DNA from: Alcanivorax sp. S71-1-4
Lineage (GTDB): Bacteria > Pseudomonadota > Gammaproteobacteria > Pseudomonadales > Alcanivoracaceae
Direction of reading: 5' to 3'
Assembly (NCBI RefSeq): GCF_009846755.1
Contig: NZ_AQOR01000006.1
Span: 1-64,000 of the forward strand
Length of the DNA stretch: 64,000 bases
Shown here: positions 1-7,039 of the stretch, piece after piece
How positions within the stretch are numbered: position 1 is the stretch's first letter
How the letters are laid out: each line of letters opens with the position of its first letter
Made by a program: the position numbers and the translations under genes
The notes under the pieces: generated by a model
The model's input: only the letters and a program-made list of their open reading frames with translations
Database searches by the model: none
Told to the model about the DNA's origin: nothing

Positions 1-56
1 TCCGGTTTTAGTAGACCACTACAGTCCCAGATTTGCCTCCAGCTTTGCCCGGCGCT

Positions 57-740
57 CTACCTGTCCTGTATTGTGTCCATGAATTGGTGAGTGTCCCCGA
101 TTACCTTATTGCCTGACTCAGAGTCAGTTGCCTCATCAAATATTCTTTCCACTATTTCAGGCACTGCCCCCCCTGGATTACTAACGGAAATTCCCTGAAG
201 AATATCTAGATCATCAATCTCCATCTGCTTCAGCTTAAAGTAACGAAAAGTAGCCTCGCCCTTCTTTGTTTTCTTTTTGTAAAAACAAAACTTCTTACCA
301 TCAACTCTTAATGAAACAATATCTATATGCTCGCGCGCAGAATCCAAATTGGGGTGTACTATCGCATAATTTTTCGAATCATAAACTTTGTGACTCCACT
401 TATTTTTTGCACACTCATGTAAATTTTCATCTAGAAAGCTATAATCTCTCCTTTTGATTTCCATGTTACATCTAACACAAGAAACTGCAATATTTGCCAA
501 ATCGAATATGTAAATTCCGAATACGCCCTTAGGAAGAATATGCTCCAGATGCAATGCGAAACCGCCTTCGCCCAGGGTGTCCCTTAGACAATAGCAACAT
601 ACTTCACCTTGAATTAATCTCTTCTCATTTTTCATTTTCCGTTTAATATTCACAACATAACTAGAATCCCACGGATTTTTTTCAAGCTTGGCCTTGGATA
701 TATTTATTCTATCTTCTTTAGTATAGATCACTATCGCCAT
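57..740 (-). CDS. HNH endonuclease, PtuB-like partner of an ATPase
   Basis: A 227-aa protein with an HNH nuclease core. Visible residues are a CxxC pair at about 48-51, the HxEH motif at 64-67 (sequence HLEHILP), an Asn near 83 and a second CxxC at about 88-91, so the fold probably binds a structural zinc. It overlaps the 3' end of the upstream ATPase gene by 23 nt and is read from the same operon. ATPase + HNH pairs of this kind are the Septu (PtuA-PtuB) anti-phage arrangement and also the effector pair of some retrons; no reverse transcriptase is nearby, so Septu-like is the better label. The last ~15 codons lie inside repeat-like DNA (positions 57-106), so the native C-terminus may have been replaced. 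Low GC suggests transfer. Confidence 0.8.
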   Translation of the reverse strand: MAIVIYTKEDRINISKAKLEKNPWDSSYVVNIKRKMKNEKRLIQGEVCCYCLRDTLGEGGFALHLEHILPKGVFGIYIFDLANIAVSCVRCNMEIKRRDYSFLDENLHECAKNKWSHKVYDSKNYAIVHPNLDSAREHIDIVSLRVDGKKFCFYKKKTKKGEATFRYFKLKQMEIDDLDILQGISVSNPGGAVPEIVERIFDEATDSESGNKVIGDTHQFMDTIQDR

Positions 741-1800
741 CGCCTTTTAATTTTCTCGCCGCAAATGCAATTTCTTTTAACATTTTCTTCTGACTGTCCG
801 AATCAACCATCCTTTCCAGTTCTTCAATTTTCTTTAATACATGCTGATAGGATAATTTCCTGTTTCGATAATCCTCTAAAAAATTAACAATATATCTCGA
901 CAGAAAAGCACTTTGCTGAGAAACTATTTCAAACATCTCCATTAGTTTTTCTTCGGTATTATCGCTGCCATGAAAATGATCCACCACTTTAAAGTTTTCT
1001 ATCTTATAAACCATGCTTTTCTTAGAAATAATTAAAGGCGAATGCGTAGCTATTAATATTCTTGGACTATACAAGTAAAAAATGTCCAAAATACTCTCTA
1101 CGAATTTTCTTTGCCACCGCGGGTGCAGACTATTTTCCGGTTCGTCTATAATAACAACCGCCCCGTCTTCAATATATGCAGCTATGAAAAAATAAATTGT
1201 TATCCTGGCAGCTTCTCCTGAGCTAATTAATGATAATGGAATACATCTTTTATCCTTCTTCTTGAAAAAAAATGATACTGGAATAGGGCTAAGATCATCT
1301 TGAAATCTGAAACTTTCTGATAGATTCTTTATAGAATTAATTCCATAACCGTATCCAGTCGATGAGGAAGAAAGATCTATCCAAAAATCCACATCATCCA
1401 GCCCTTTATTTTTAAATTCTTTTACGTAGTATCCCTCTCTTTGCACACCTCTAGAATAATAACTAATGCCGATATCCGGCAGGTATCCAGAATAATCTAA
1501 AGCTCTAGCTAGAATGTGCGAATTACTATCATTTCTTCCCAAGCTCATCAGGGCCTTAAGAATTGCAATCTTAAACATTTCTGAGCCATAACGAGCCCCA
1601 ATAAAATTATGACGCTTACTATTTAGAAAGAACTTATCCTGCACGCAATTTGCTATTGATATAACCGATCGGCCTTTACTAATATAGTATATGGCGAGAT
1701 CGCTCAACATCTGGCTCTTGCCACCTCCATTGTCACCGATAAGAATAGATACCTGATCATTTTCTGCCTCGTCCACTATTCCCGAAACATCACTTTTCAT
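718..1800 (-). CDS. AAA/ABC-type ATPase, PtuA-like
   Basis: A 360-aa SMC/ABC-like ATPase. Walker A is GDNGGGKS at about residues 22-29, an ABC signature-like LISSGEAAR lies near 190, Walker B is VVIIDEPENSLHP, and the H-loop region reads IATHSP. This is the ATPase domain of OLD/RecF/PtuA-type proteins, but no Toprim domain follows, so it is not an OLD nuclease. The start has a good ribosome binding site (GAGGA, 6 nt before ATG). The N-terminus before Walker A is short for the family. Gene order ATPase then HNH, with overlap, is typical of Septu-like defence. By family knowledge the ATPase controls the nuclease partner; the trigger is unknown. Confidence 0.8.
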   Translation of the reverse strand: MKSDVSGIVDEAENDQVSILIGDNGGGKSQMLSDLAIYYISKGRSVISIANCVQDKFFLNSKRHNFIGARYGSEMFKIAILKALMSLGRNDSNSHILARALDYSGYLPDIGISYYSRGVQREGYYVKEFKNKGLDDVDFWIDLSSSSTGYGYGINSIKNLSESFRFQDDLSPIPVSFFFKKKDKRCIPLSLISSGEAARITIYFFIAAYIEDGAVVIIDEPENSLHPRWQRKFVESILDIFYLYSPRILIATHSPLIISKKSMVYKIENFKVVDHFHGSDNTEEKLMEMFEIVSQQSAFLSRYIVNFLEDYRNRKLSYQHVLKKIEELERMVDSDSQKKMLKEIAFAARKLKGDGDSDLY

Positions 1801-2382
1801 TCAAATCCTCTTTGTAGCCGGCCAGCCCCCACCTTAAAACAAAGTCAGCTTGGACAAATATTTATCATGCAATTCATGTCTCTTCCAAACTTGTCGTGTC
1901 CAAACCCGTCAACCTCCTATAACAGTGTAATGGATTAGCTGCTTTCGCCATAAACCTTCATGAAATTAGTTCTTGTCCTAGATTGGTGTCACATCAGCAT
2001 ATGAATTAGTAAAAACAATTAGTACCTGCCCTGCATTTGCTCTCCTCGTCCGTCTCATCTAAACCATACTTTTTGAATGCCAAGATCCGCATCATCTATG
2101 CGCCCTTCATCGAATTTATGATACATATTTAGCCATCCACTCTTATTCCTTTTTCTATTTCCACTTCTGTCTTTGCCTCTTCATTTGGAGAGCACGATTT
2201 TTCATCTTCGGCACGCAACTCTCCATCTTCTTCGTCCCTTTCAGTTGGGTTAGATGCAGTCATACCAACCTGTGAACTTCCATTTTTAAAGGGCAAACTG
2301 GCAACACCCACTGATTCCATAATCGATCAGCCCGTCGCGATGCCTCAAATCAGTATCTGAATTGGTGGATGCCCCGATTACC
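1801..2382. other. Non-coding, repeat-bearing stretch upstream of the ATPase
   Basis: No convincing gene. It holds degenerate copies of the array repeat (ATTAGTTCTTGTCCTAGATT at 1964-1983 and a weaker one near 2017-2037) and a second repeat type, GAATTGGTGGATGCCCCGAT, at about 2359-2378, which also occurs at about 83-102. Short open frames here (for example 2129-2320 minus) have no ribosome binding site and no recognisable product. Confidence 0.5.
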
Positions 2383-2496
2383 TATCTGGCGATACAGTCG
2401 GCGGCGGAGAAATGGACCATGCCGATCCGCAACTGGAAGCCTGCCCTGAACCGCTTTATGATCGACTTCGGTGATCGCCTGGCCGATTATCAGTGA
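2383..2496 (+). pseudogene. IS256-family transposase, C-terminal remnant
   Basis: A 37-codon open stretch ending in TGA translates to a peptide containing KWTMPIRNWKPALNRF, which matches the conserved C-terminus of IS256/Mutator-family transposases. Nothing upstream continues the frame: the remnant begins directly after a GAATTGGTG-type repeat at about 2380. It is the only trace of that element and marks past insertion and deletion in the array. Confidence 0.75.
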
Positions 2497-2535
2497 GCAA
2501 CCGGCACAGGCAGTTACACAGAATTATTTACAGGG

Positions 2536-2673
2536 TCAGGCGCGGCAGTACTCATAGCTTATTCCGGAGACATCGTCCTGGCCGCACAGAAAGGCTCGTC
2601 TTACGCATAGTCCAATGCAGTGGTAGTATGGGGTATCCGACAGTGATATCTGCTGGGATCTTGGGGTTGTCAT
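2536..2673 (-). pseudogene. RAYT (Y1/IS200-like) transposase, 5' fragment 1
   Basis: Starting at an ATG with a strong AAGGAGGA ribosome binding site, 45 codons begin MTTPRSQQISLSDTPYYHC and continue with VRRAFLCG. This is the typical N-terminus of REP-associated tyrosine transposases (HUH family). The frame then breaks and ends, so the catalytic HUH and Tyr are absent. A core repeat lies exactly 91 bp upstream (2764-2784), as in two other fragments here. Confidence 0.75.
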
Positions 2674-2847
2674 GGCGTTCCTCCTTGAGCCATGGCGTAC
2701 CGTAGCAAGCCGAACCGGACAGATTTATAGGCGCTCGGCTTCCCTTCGTGTAAGACATTCCCCAATTAGTGCCTGTCCTAGATTCGTTCCATAGCCACGG
2801 ACAGTCACCGACACAAATCAGGAACGCCCACCAATTCATTGAAACGA

Positions 2848-3341
2848 AATATAGGACAGGCACTTATCAAAGATCTCCGATCTCCTACAACGTTGTAAGA
2901 AATTGGCTATCAGACCTGTAAGCCTATGTGCAATTAGTGCCTTTCCCAGATTTCATACCTTCCAAAATATTACTTTCCATGCTTAGTGCTTACTCGATGC
3001 ATAACAGAGATTAGGGCGCGCGCGCTTATATCGAATAACGACGCACGCGGCGTATCACGGAGACTATTTCGGAACAGGCACTGCAGCCCCAGGATGAGAT
3101 CTACCGTTTATTAGCAACATGCTTACAGAACCTGTAAGAAATTGGCCAACAGCTCTGTAAGCCTATATGCAACTAGTGCCTGTCCTAGATTTTCTGATCA
3201 GCGATCTCTTACAGTACCTGTAAGAAATTGGCTAACAGCCCTGTAAGCCTAGGTGTAATTAGTGCCTGTCCCAGATTTTCTCCCCATCACGAATAGGGGC
3301 GCGCTAGCGCCCCTCCCTGACTGCTTCGACTTGTTATGACT
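2848..3341. repeat. Three long repeat units and a coding-like block, no gene
   Basis: This stretch is built from repeat units: an inverted core at 2848-2866, then units ending near 2952, 3191 and 3277. At 3001-3058 there is a block nearly repeated at 5803-5861; both copies are open on the minus strand and encode similar peptides (RDTPRASLFDIS versus RDMPRESLLDIS), so it is probably a remnant of one lost gene. Confidence 0.6.
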
Positions 3342-3512
3342 TTAGTTCTTGCATCCGTTTTTATCACAGGTAATGCGCTCATGGGATTGGACCCAGTGAC
3401 TGGGATTTTCTCTAGTATTGAAGCCACACCCGGTGGTGCCACCCTTATTGCCTTGATGAACGACTCCTGTTGGACTATGTCTGACCGCCATAATTGACTC
3501 CTCTTGTTTCAT
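3342..3512 (-). CDS. Small Cys/His-containing protein, single-gene cassette
   Basis: A 56-aa ORF starting MKQEESIMAVRHSPTG and ending with ITCDKNGCKN. An AAAAGG ribosome binding site sits ~7 nt before the ATG. The protein has an HQGNKGGTTGCG stretch and a terminal CxxxxC, which looks like a small metal-binding or compact conserved family; I recall similar tails in small cassette proteins but cannot name the family. It is minus-strand like the other array genes and is bordered by core repeats at 3257-3277 and at 3735 (inverted). Function unknown. Confidence 0.5.
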   Translation of the reverse strand: MKQEESIMAVRHSPTGVVHQGNKGGTTGCGFNTRENPSHWVQSHERITCDKNGCKN

Positions 3513-4111
3513 AGAAATGCCTTTTCGCCGGGATTCCACCGGCTCATCAGCAGGCTTTGCCTGGAAGACAGAATGTCGAAGAAACCCACCAATTTCGTAA
3601 GCAATCATCCTGCTCAGATATAAGTGATGTCTCACATCAGAGGCTGAATTGGTGGGCGTCCCATATTTCGCCACCACCTGGTGCGGCAATTGGGAGAACG
3701 AAAGCCTCAGGATTGAACCACCCGAAGATTGATTCATGGGACAGGCACTTATCAAAGGTCGCCTATCTCCTACACGCCTGTAAGAGATTGCCTGCCAGAC
3801 ATGTAAGCCTGCGTCTAATTAGTGTCTGTCCTAGATTCGTCGCGCCACACGGTGCGCCCGGCGAACGCCACCCCCTTCTCCTCGGCTGCCGTCGAAATAT
3901 AGGACAGATACTTATCAAAGATCGCCGATATCCTACAACGTTGTAAGAAATTGGCTATCAGACCTGTAAGCCTGCATGCAATCAGTGCCTGTCCTAGATT
4001 GTGATCGCTAAACTCTTCGCCACTAGTGCCTGTCCCAGATTTCCTTCCAATTAGTGCCTGTCATGGATTTCTGTGTCCTAGATTTATCCTAGATTGTATG
4101 GGAGATGCCCC
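3513..4111. repeat. Repeat-only segment between cassettes
   Basis: Contains inverted cores at about 3735 and 3896 and forward cores at 3817, 3980, 4021 and 4049, some with the CTGTAAG extension, plus a GAATTGGTGGGCGTCCC motif at about 3644-3660. Cores at 4021 and 4049 are only 28 bp apart. I see no credible gene here. Confidence 0.6.
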
Positions 4112-4396
4112 CTATTCACGCTCCCATTTTGCGCAAGAATGGCATTCCAAACCAGCATCGTTGATTGCGGCTTTGATCGCATCCATTAATTCTTCTCTTC
4201 TATAAGGTAATTCTCCATTTTTACGCTTATTTTCAGCAATAGCATAAGCCATTTTTTCCGCCTCAGCATCGCCACAGGTTATGAATGTGCCCGGATGGCT
4301 TTCACACTCTTCAATCGCTTCAGACTCCATCGCAATAGCTTGCGCGGTAGAGTACAGGTCCTCTAACCTAGCCAGTTCCTCTTTCTGTCTACTCAT
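4112..4396 (-). CDS. Hypothetical 94-aa acidic protein, single-gene cassette
   Basis: Begins MSRQKEELARLEDLYS at an ATG 7 nt after a GGAGG site, which favours this start over the ATG five codons upstream. It is acidic and probably helical, with a Cys pair near the C-terminus (ECHSCAKWERE) and another Cys in the middle. No family recognised. It lies between core repeats (4049-4069 and 4635-4655), in the same orientation as the neighbouring cassettes. AT-rich compared with the core chromosome. Confidence 0.6.
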   Translation of the reverse strand: MSRQKEELARLEDLYSTAQAIAMESEAIEECESHPGTFITCGDAEAEKMAYAIAENKRKNGELPYRREELMDAIKAAINDAGLECHSCAKWERE

Positions 4397-4484
4397 CGTT
4401 GCAGCCTCCATTTATTAATGTCAGTTTCGTAAAAAACTTTCAACCTCAGACGATCAGAAATCTGAGAAAGGCATTTAGCGAAGA

Positions 4485-4544
4485 TCACTGATCGCCTAAA
4501 GTACACCAAAAGATTGATATTTTCTGGGGTCTTGGGGTTGTCAT
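4485..4544 (-). pseudogene. RAYT transposase 5' fragment 2
   Basis: The same AAGGAGGA leader and start as the other fragments: MTTPRPQKIS, then unrelated sequence and a stop after 19 codons. The upstream core repeat (4635-4655) is again 91 bp from the ATG. Only the leader and about ten codons survive. Confidence 0.65.
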
Positions 4545-4667
4545 GGCGTTCCTCCTTGAACCACAACGTACCGTAGCAACCCGCACCGGACAGATTTATA
4601 GGAGATCGGCCTCTCTTCGTGTAAGACATTCTCCAATTAGTGCCTGTCCTAGATTTCGTTACTTAGA

Positions 4668-5303
4668 CTAAACTATTGTTGATCTTTTCACGGCACCTCT
4701 GGAAAAACCTGATTGAGAAGCTTTTCCCAGCTTGAAAAATGAGAAAGCCGTCAAAATACTACCAACAACTAAAAAAGCATGGAACCTGCTTATCTCACTT
4801 ACGCAGTCAAAAGACGGGAAGAAGTGAACTACAAGCGCCGCCCAAATAATAGACATGTAAATGCTTAGCATCTGATTTACTTTTGAAACTGATATAGCCG
4901 AGCTACCCGTTAACATCCCAACTATCCCTACAGACTTCCTGTCTAAACTAAATACGACCTTGTATATCGGCCCCGATATTTCATCCTCCAGAAGATCGAC
5001 ATGCTTTTCCCAGTTTTCTTGCCAGAACTTACTTCCTTTGTTAACGCAGACCCACGCACAGGAAAATACAAACCCTAAACAAGATACCAACACAGTAAAA
5101 CTGTCTTTAGCTTCCGCCTCGGATGCTTGAATTGCCACAATTCCGGCAAAAGCTGCGCCGATGAACGTCCAGAAGTAAATTGCTCTCCTCCAATAAAGAT
5201 CTATTTCAAATTTTCTTGTTTCGAGAGCCATCTGGAGCGCCATCTTTTGCATATCTCTGTTCGATTTGAATGTCGCCATGTACTCATCATTACTAATTTC
5301 CAT
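4668..5303 (-). CDS. Hypothetical membrane protein, single-gene cassette
   Basis: A 211-aa protein beginning MEISNDEYMATFKSNRDMQ. I chose this ATG because longer upstream reading would translate through a repeat copy at 5341-5358. Four hydrophobic segments are visible: about 50-65 (FWTFIGAAFAGIVAI), 72-88, 150-165 and 178-195. The pattern is two hairpins of membrane helices around a cytoplasmic charged segment (QENWEKHVDLLEDEISG). This resembles small multi-TM proteins of accessory islands but I cannot assign a family. The stop codon is 12 bp from a core repeat and the start ~40 bp from an inverted one, so the gene is framed by repeats. Confidence 0.65.
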   Translation of the reverse strand: MEISNDEYMATFKSNRDMQKMALQMALETRKFEIDLYWRRAIYFWTFIGAAFAGIVAIQASEAEAKDSFTVLVSCLGFVFSCAWVCVNKGSKFWQENWEKHVDLLEDEISGPIYKVVFSLDRKSVGIVGMLTGSSAISVSKVNQMLSIYMSIIWAALVVHFFPSFDCVSEISRFHAFLVVGSILTAFSFFKLGKASQSGFSRGAVKRSTIV

Positions 5304-5472
5304 AATTTCAATTCCCGATGCGAAACAACAAAAAATAAAAAATATAGGACAGGAACTCGTCAGCAACCGGCTATTTCCTACAGCGCTATAAGAGATTACC
5401 TTCTGGTGGTGTAAGTCTGAGTGCAATTAGCGCCTGTCCTGGATTGATTTGTTGGCTGGCGGCCCTGTAAGC

Positions 5473-5604
5473 CTATGTGCAATTAGTGCCTGTCCCAGAT
5501 TCCCTTTCCTGGCCGCACAGAAAAGCTCGTCTTACGCATCGTCGAATGCAGTGGTAGTACGGGGTATCTGCCAGCAATATCTGCTGGGATCTTGGGGTTG
5601 TCAT
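5473..5604 (-). pseudogene. RAYT transposase 5' fragment 3
   Basis: 43 codons starting MTTPRSQQILLADTPYYHC and continuing VRRAFLCGQE, then the frame runs into a core repeat (encoding SGTGTNCT) and stops. This shows the break point clearly: transposase sequence up to about 5502, repeat sequence after it. Leader and 91-bp spacing match the other two fragments. Confidence 0.75.
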
Positions 5605-5802
5605 GGTGTTCCTCCTTGAACCATGACGTACCGTAGCAAGCCGAACCGGACAGATTTATAGGAGATCGGCTTCCCTTCGTGTAAGACATTCCCCAATTAG
5701 TGCCTGTCCTAAAGATGCAGAGTATTGATGACAGCGACTCTGTCATCTGAAGTTAGCATCTGATTTAGCGACTCAGTCAGCATTGCAACTCTACCTTCAG
5801 AT

Positions 5803-5861
5803 ATAACAGAGATTAGGATGCACGCGCTTATATCCAATAACGACTCACGCGGCATATCACG
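5803..5861 (-). repeat. Second copy of a coding-like block
   Basis: Nearly the same as 3001-3058. On the minus strand it reads RDMPRESLLDISACILISV without a stop. It is probably a remnant of a gene carried by the same element that spread the RAYT fragments. Confidence 0.45.
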
Positions 5862-5902
5862 ACATTCGGATGAAAATCAATCTAGTGCCTGTCCTAGATT
5901 TC

Positions 5903-5937
5903 CTGAGAGACATTGTCCTGGCCTCACAGAAAGGCTC
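5903..5937 (-). pseudogene. RAYT transposase internal fragment 4
   Basis: A short stretch reads RAFL-stop-GQDNVSQ on the minus strand, matching the RAFLCGQDDVSG segment of fragment 1 with Cys changed to TGA. It lies between core repeats at 5880-5900 and 5942-5959. Confidence 0.5.
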
Positions 5938-5967
5938 GTGCAATTAGTGCCGGCCCAGACCTGCCCC

Positions 5968-7020
5968 TTATTTCAAATGCTTTATAAAACTCTTACCTAT
6001 GACTTTTCCTAATTTGACAGGCACCGCGTTTCCAATCATTGTTCCCAATTTTGTAAAGCTAACATCTTCGCCAGGGCTAAGAAATTTATAACCTTTAGGA
6101 AAGGTTTGTAATAGCGCTGCCTCGCGTAAAGAGATAGCTCTATTCTGTTCGGGATGCCCAAATCGCCCATTGCCAAACCCATAACATTGGGTCGTTATAG
6201 TAGGGCTTGGTTCGTCCCATTCCATCCTGGCATAAACACCAAGGTACGTTTTACCACTTTCCTTACGATGGCAATCAGCCCTAAGTTCCGGAGGCCAATC
6301 AAGCCAAGATCCTCCTGGCTTTGATTTTTTAATTCGTGTGATATTTATGTCAGACAGCCCAGCAGCAGCATGCAGCGGATCCAAAATATTTTTTTCACCA
6401 GCTTTCAGCGGTGGCAATTTCTCAATTGTCTCTCGTACCGTCTTATAGCCAGATGTCTTTCTGCTCGGAGCAACTAGTTCTATATGCCCTATTCTAGAAG
6501 CTATAAGGACGTGACGCGTGCGCCTTTGAGGCATGCCATAGTCAGGGCAATACACCTTGTCCGCCCATACTTCGAATCCAGCGCTTTCCAAGTGTGAAAC
6601 AAAGTCATGATACACTTTGTGTTTTGCCACATCAGGAACGTTTTCCATCGTTACCAGCTCAGGCATTACATCATCTATAAGACGAGAGAATTCATACAGC
6701 AACGGCCAGCGCATGTCGCTTTTAGCGTCTCTTCCTTGAGAATATTTGGAGAATGGCTGACATGGAGCACACCCAGCCAAGAGCTTTATATCGTTTTCTG
6801 GATATAGATGAAGCAGATCTTTAGCTTTAATATTTTTAACATCTTGAGTGAAAAATTTTGCGCCATTATTGTTTTTTTCATAAGCAAATCTACAAGAACT
6901 TTGAATATCAAATCCAGCTGTCACATTTATCCCTGACTTTATTAGCCCATGGGTAAGCCCGCCTGCACCACAAAACAAGTCAATAGCGGATATACGATTA
7001 TCTTTCTTCATACAGTTCAT
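5968..7020 (-). CDS. C5-cytosine DNA methyltransferase
   Basis: A 350-aa enzyme with all C5-MTase motifs: motif I AIDLFCGAGGLTHGL (about 12-26), motif IV GCAPCQPFS with the catalytic Cys, motif VI MENVPD, motif VIII QRRTRHVL, motif IX around SLREAALLQTFP and motif X GNAVPV near the C-terminus. It transfers a methyl group from SAM to cytosine C5 in a specific DNA site; the site cannot be read from sequence. It begins 19 nt after the stop of the GHKL-TIR gene and is presumably co-transcribed. No cognate restriction endonuclease is visible, so the GHKL-TIR protein may take that place. AT-rich compared with the core. Its stop is 8 nt from an array repeat. Confidence 0.92.
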   Translation of the reverse strand: MNCMKKDNRISAIDLFCGAGGLTHGLIKSGINVTAGFDIQSSCRFAYEKNNNGAKFFTQDVKNIKAKDLLHLYPENDIKLLAGCAPCQPFSKYSQGRDAKSDMRWPLLYEFSRLIDDVMPELVTMENVPDVAKHKVYHDFVSHLESAGFEVWADKVYCPDYGMPQRRTRHVLIASRIGHIELVAPSRKTSGYKTVRETIEKLPPLKAGEKNILDPLHAAAGLSDINITRIKKSKPGGSWLDWPPELRADCHRKESGKTYLGVYARMEWDEPSPTITTQCYGFGNGRFGHPEQNRAISLREAALLQTFPKGYKFLSPGEDVSFTKLGTMIGNAVPVKLGKVIGKSFIKHLK

Positions 7021-7039
7021 CTATTTTGACGAGATTAGT

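Larger units (their letters stand above)
1964..5960. repeat. Array of RAYT/REP-type repeats, core TTAGTGCCTGTCCTAGATT
   Basis: About 18 copies of a ~20-bp core occur in 4 kb, in both orientations. Forward copies lie near 1964, 2764, 2932, 3171, 3257, 3817, 3980, 4021, 4049, 4635, 5425, 5481, 5695, 5880 and 5942; inverted copies near 2848, 3735, 3896 and 5341. Several belong to a longer ~90-bp unit that adds CTGTAAGAAATTGGCT and a second CTGTAAG before the core (for example 2870-2952, 3130-3191, 3205-3277, 3920-4000). I saw no copy elsewhere in the window apart from a degenerate one at about 25-38. Repeats of this style flank REP-associated tyrosine transposase (RAYT) genes in gammaproteobacteria, and RAYT gene fragments lie inside the array. 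Confidence 0.8.

Noticed and set aside
57-1800. Retron with ATPase-HNH effectors
   Set aside because: No reverse transcriptase or msr-msd region nearby, though sequence beyond position 1 is not visible.
2129-2320. 63-aa minus-strand ORF
   Set aside because: No ribosome binding site, odd composition and no recognisable family; surrounded by repeat debris.
1964-5960. CRISPR array
   Set aside because: Repeats are degenerate, occur in both orientations, spacing is irregular and genes lie between them; no cas genes.
1964-5960. Integron with attC sites
   Set aside because: No integron integrase and no GTTRRRY core sites; the repeats match RAYT-type units better.
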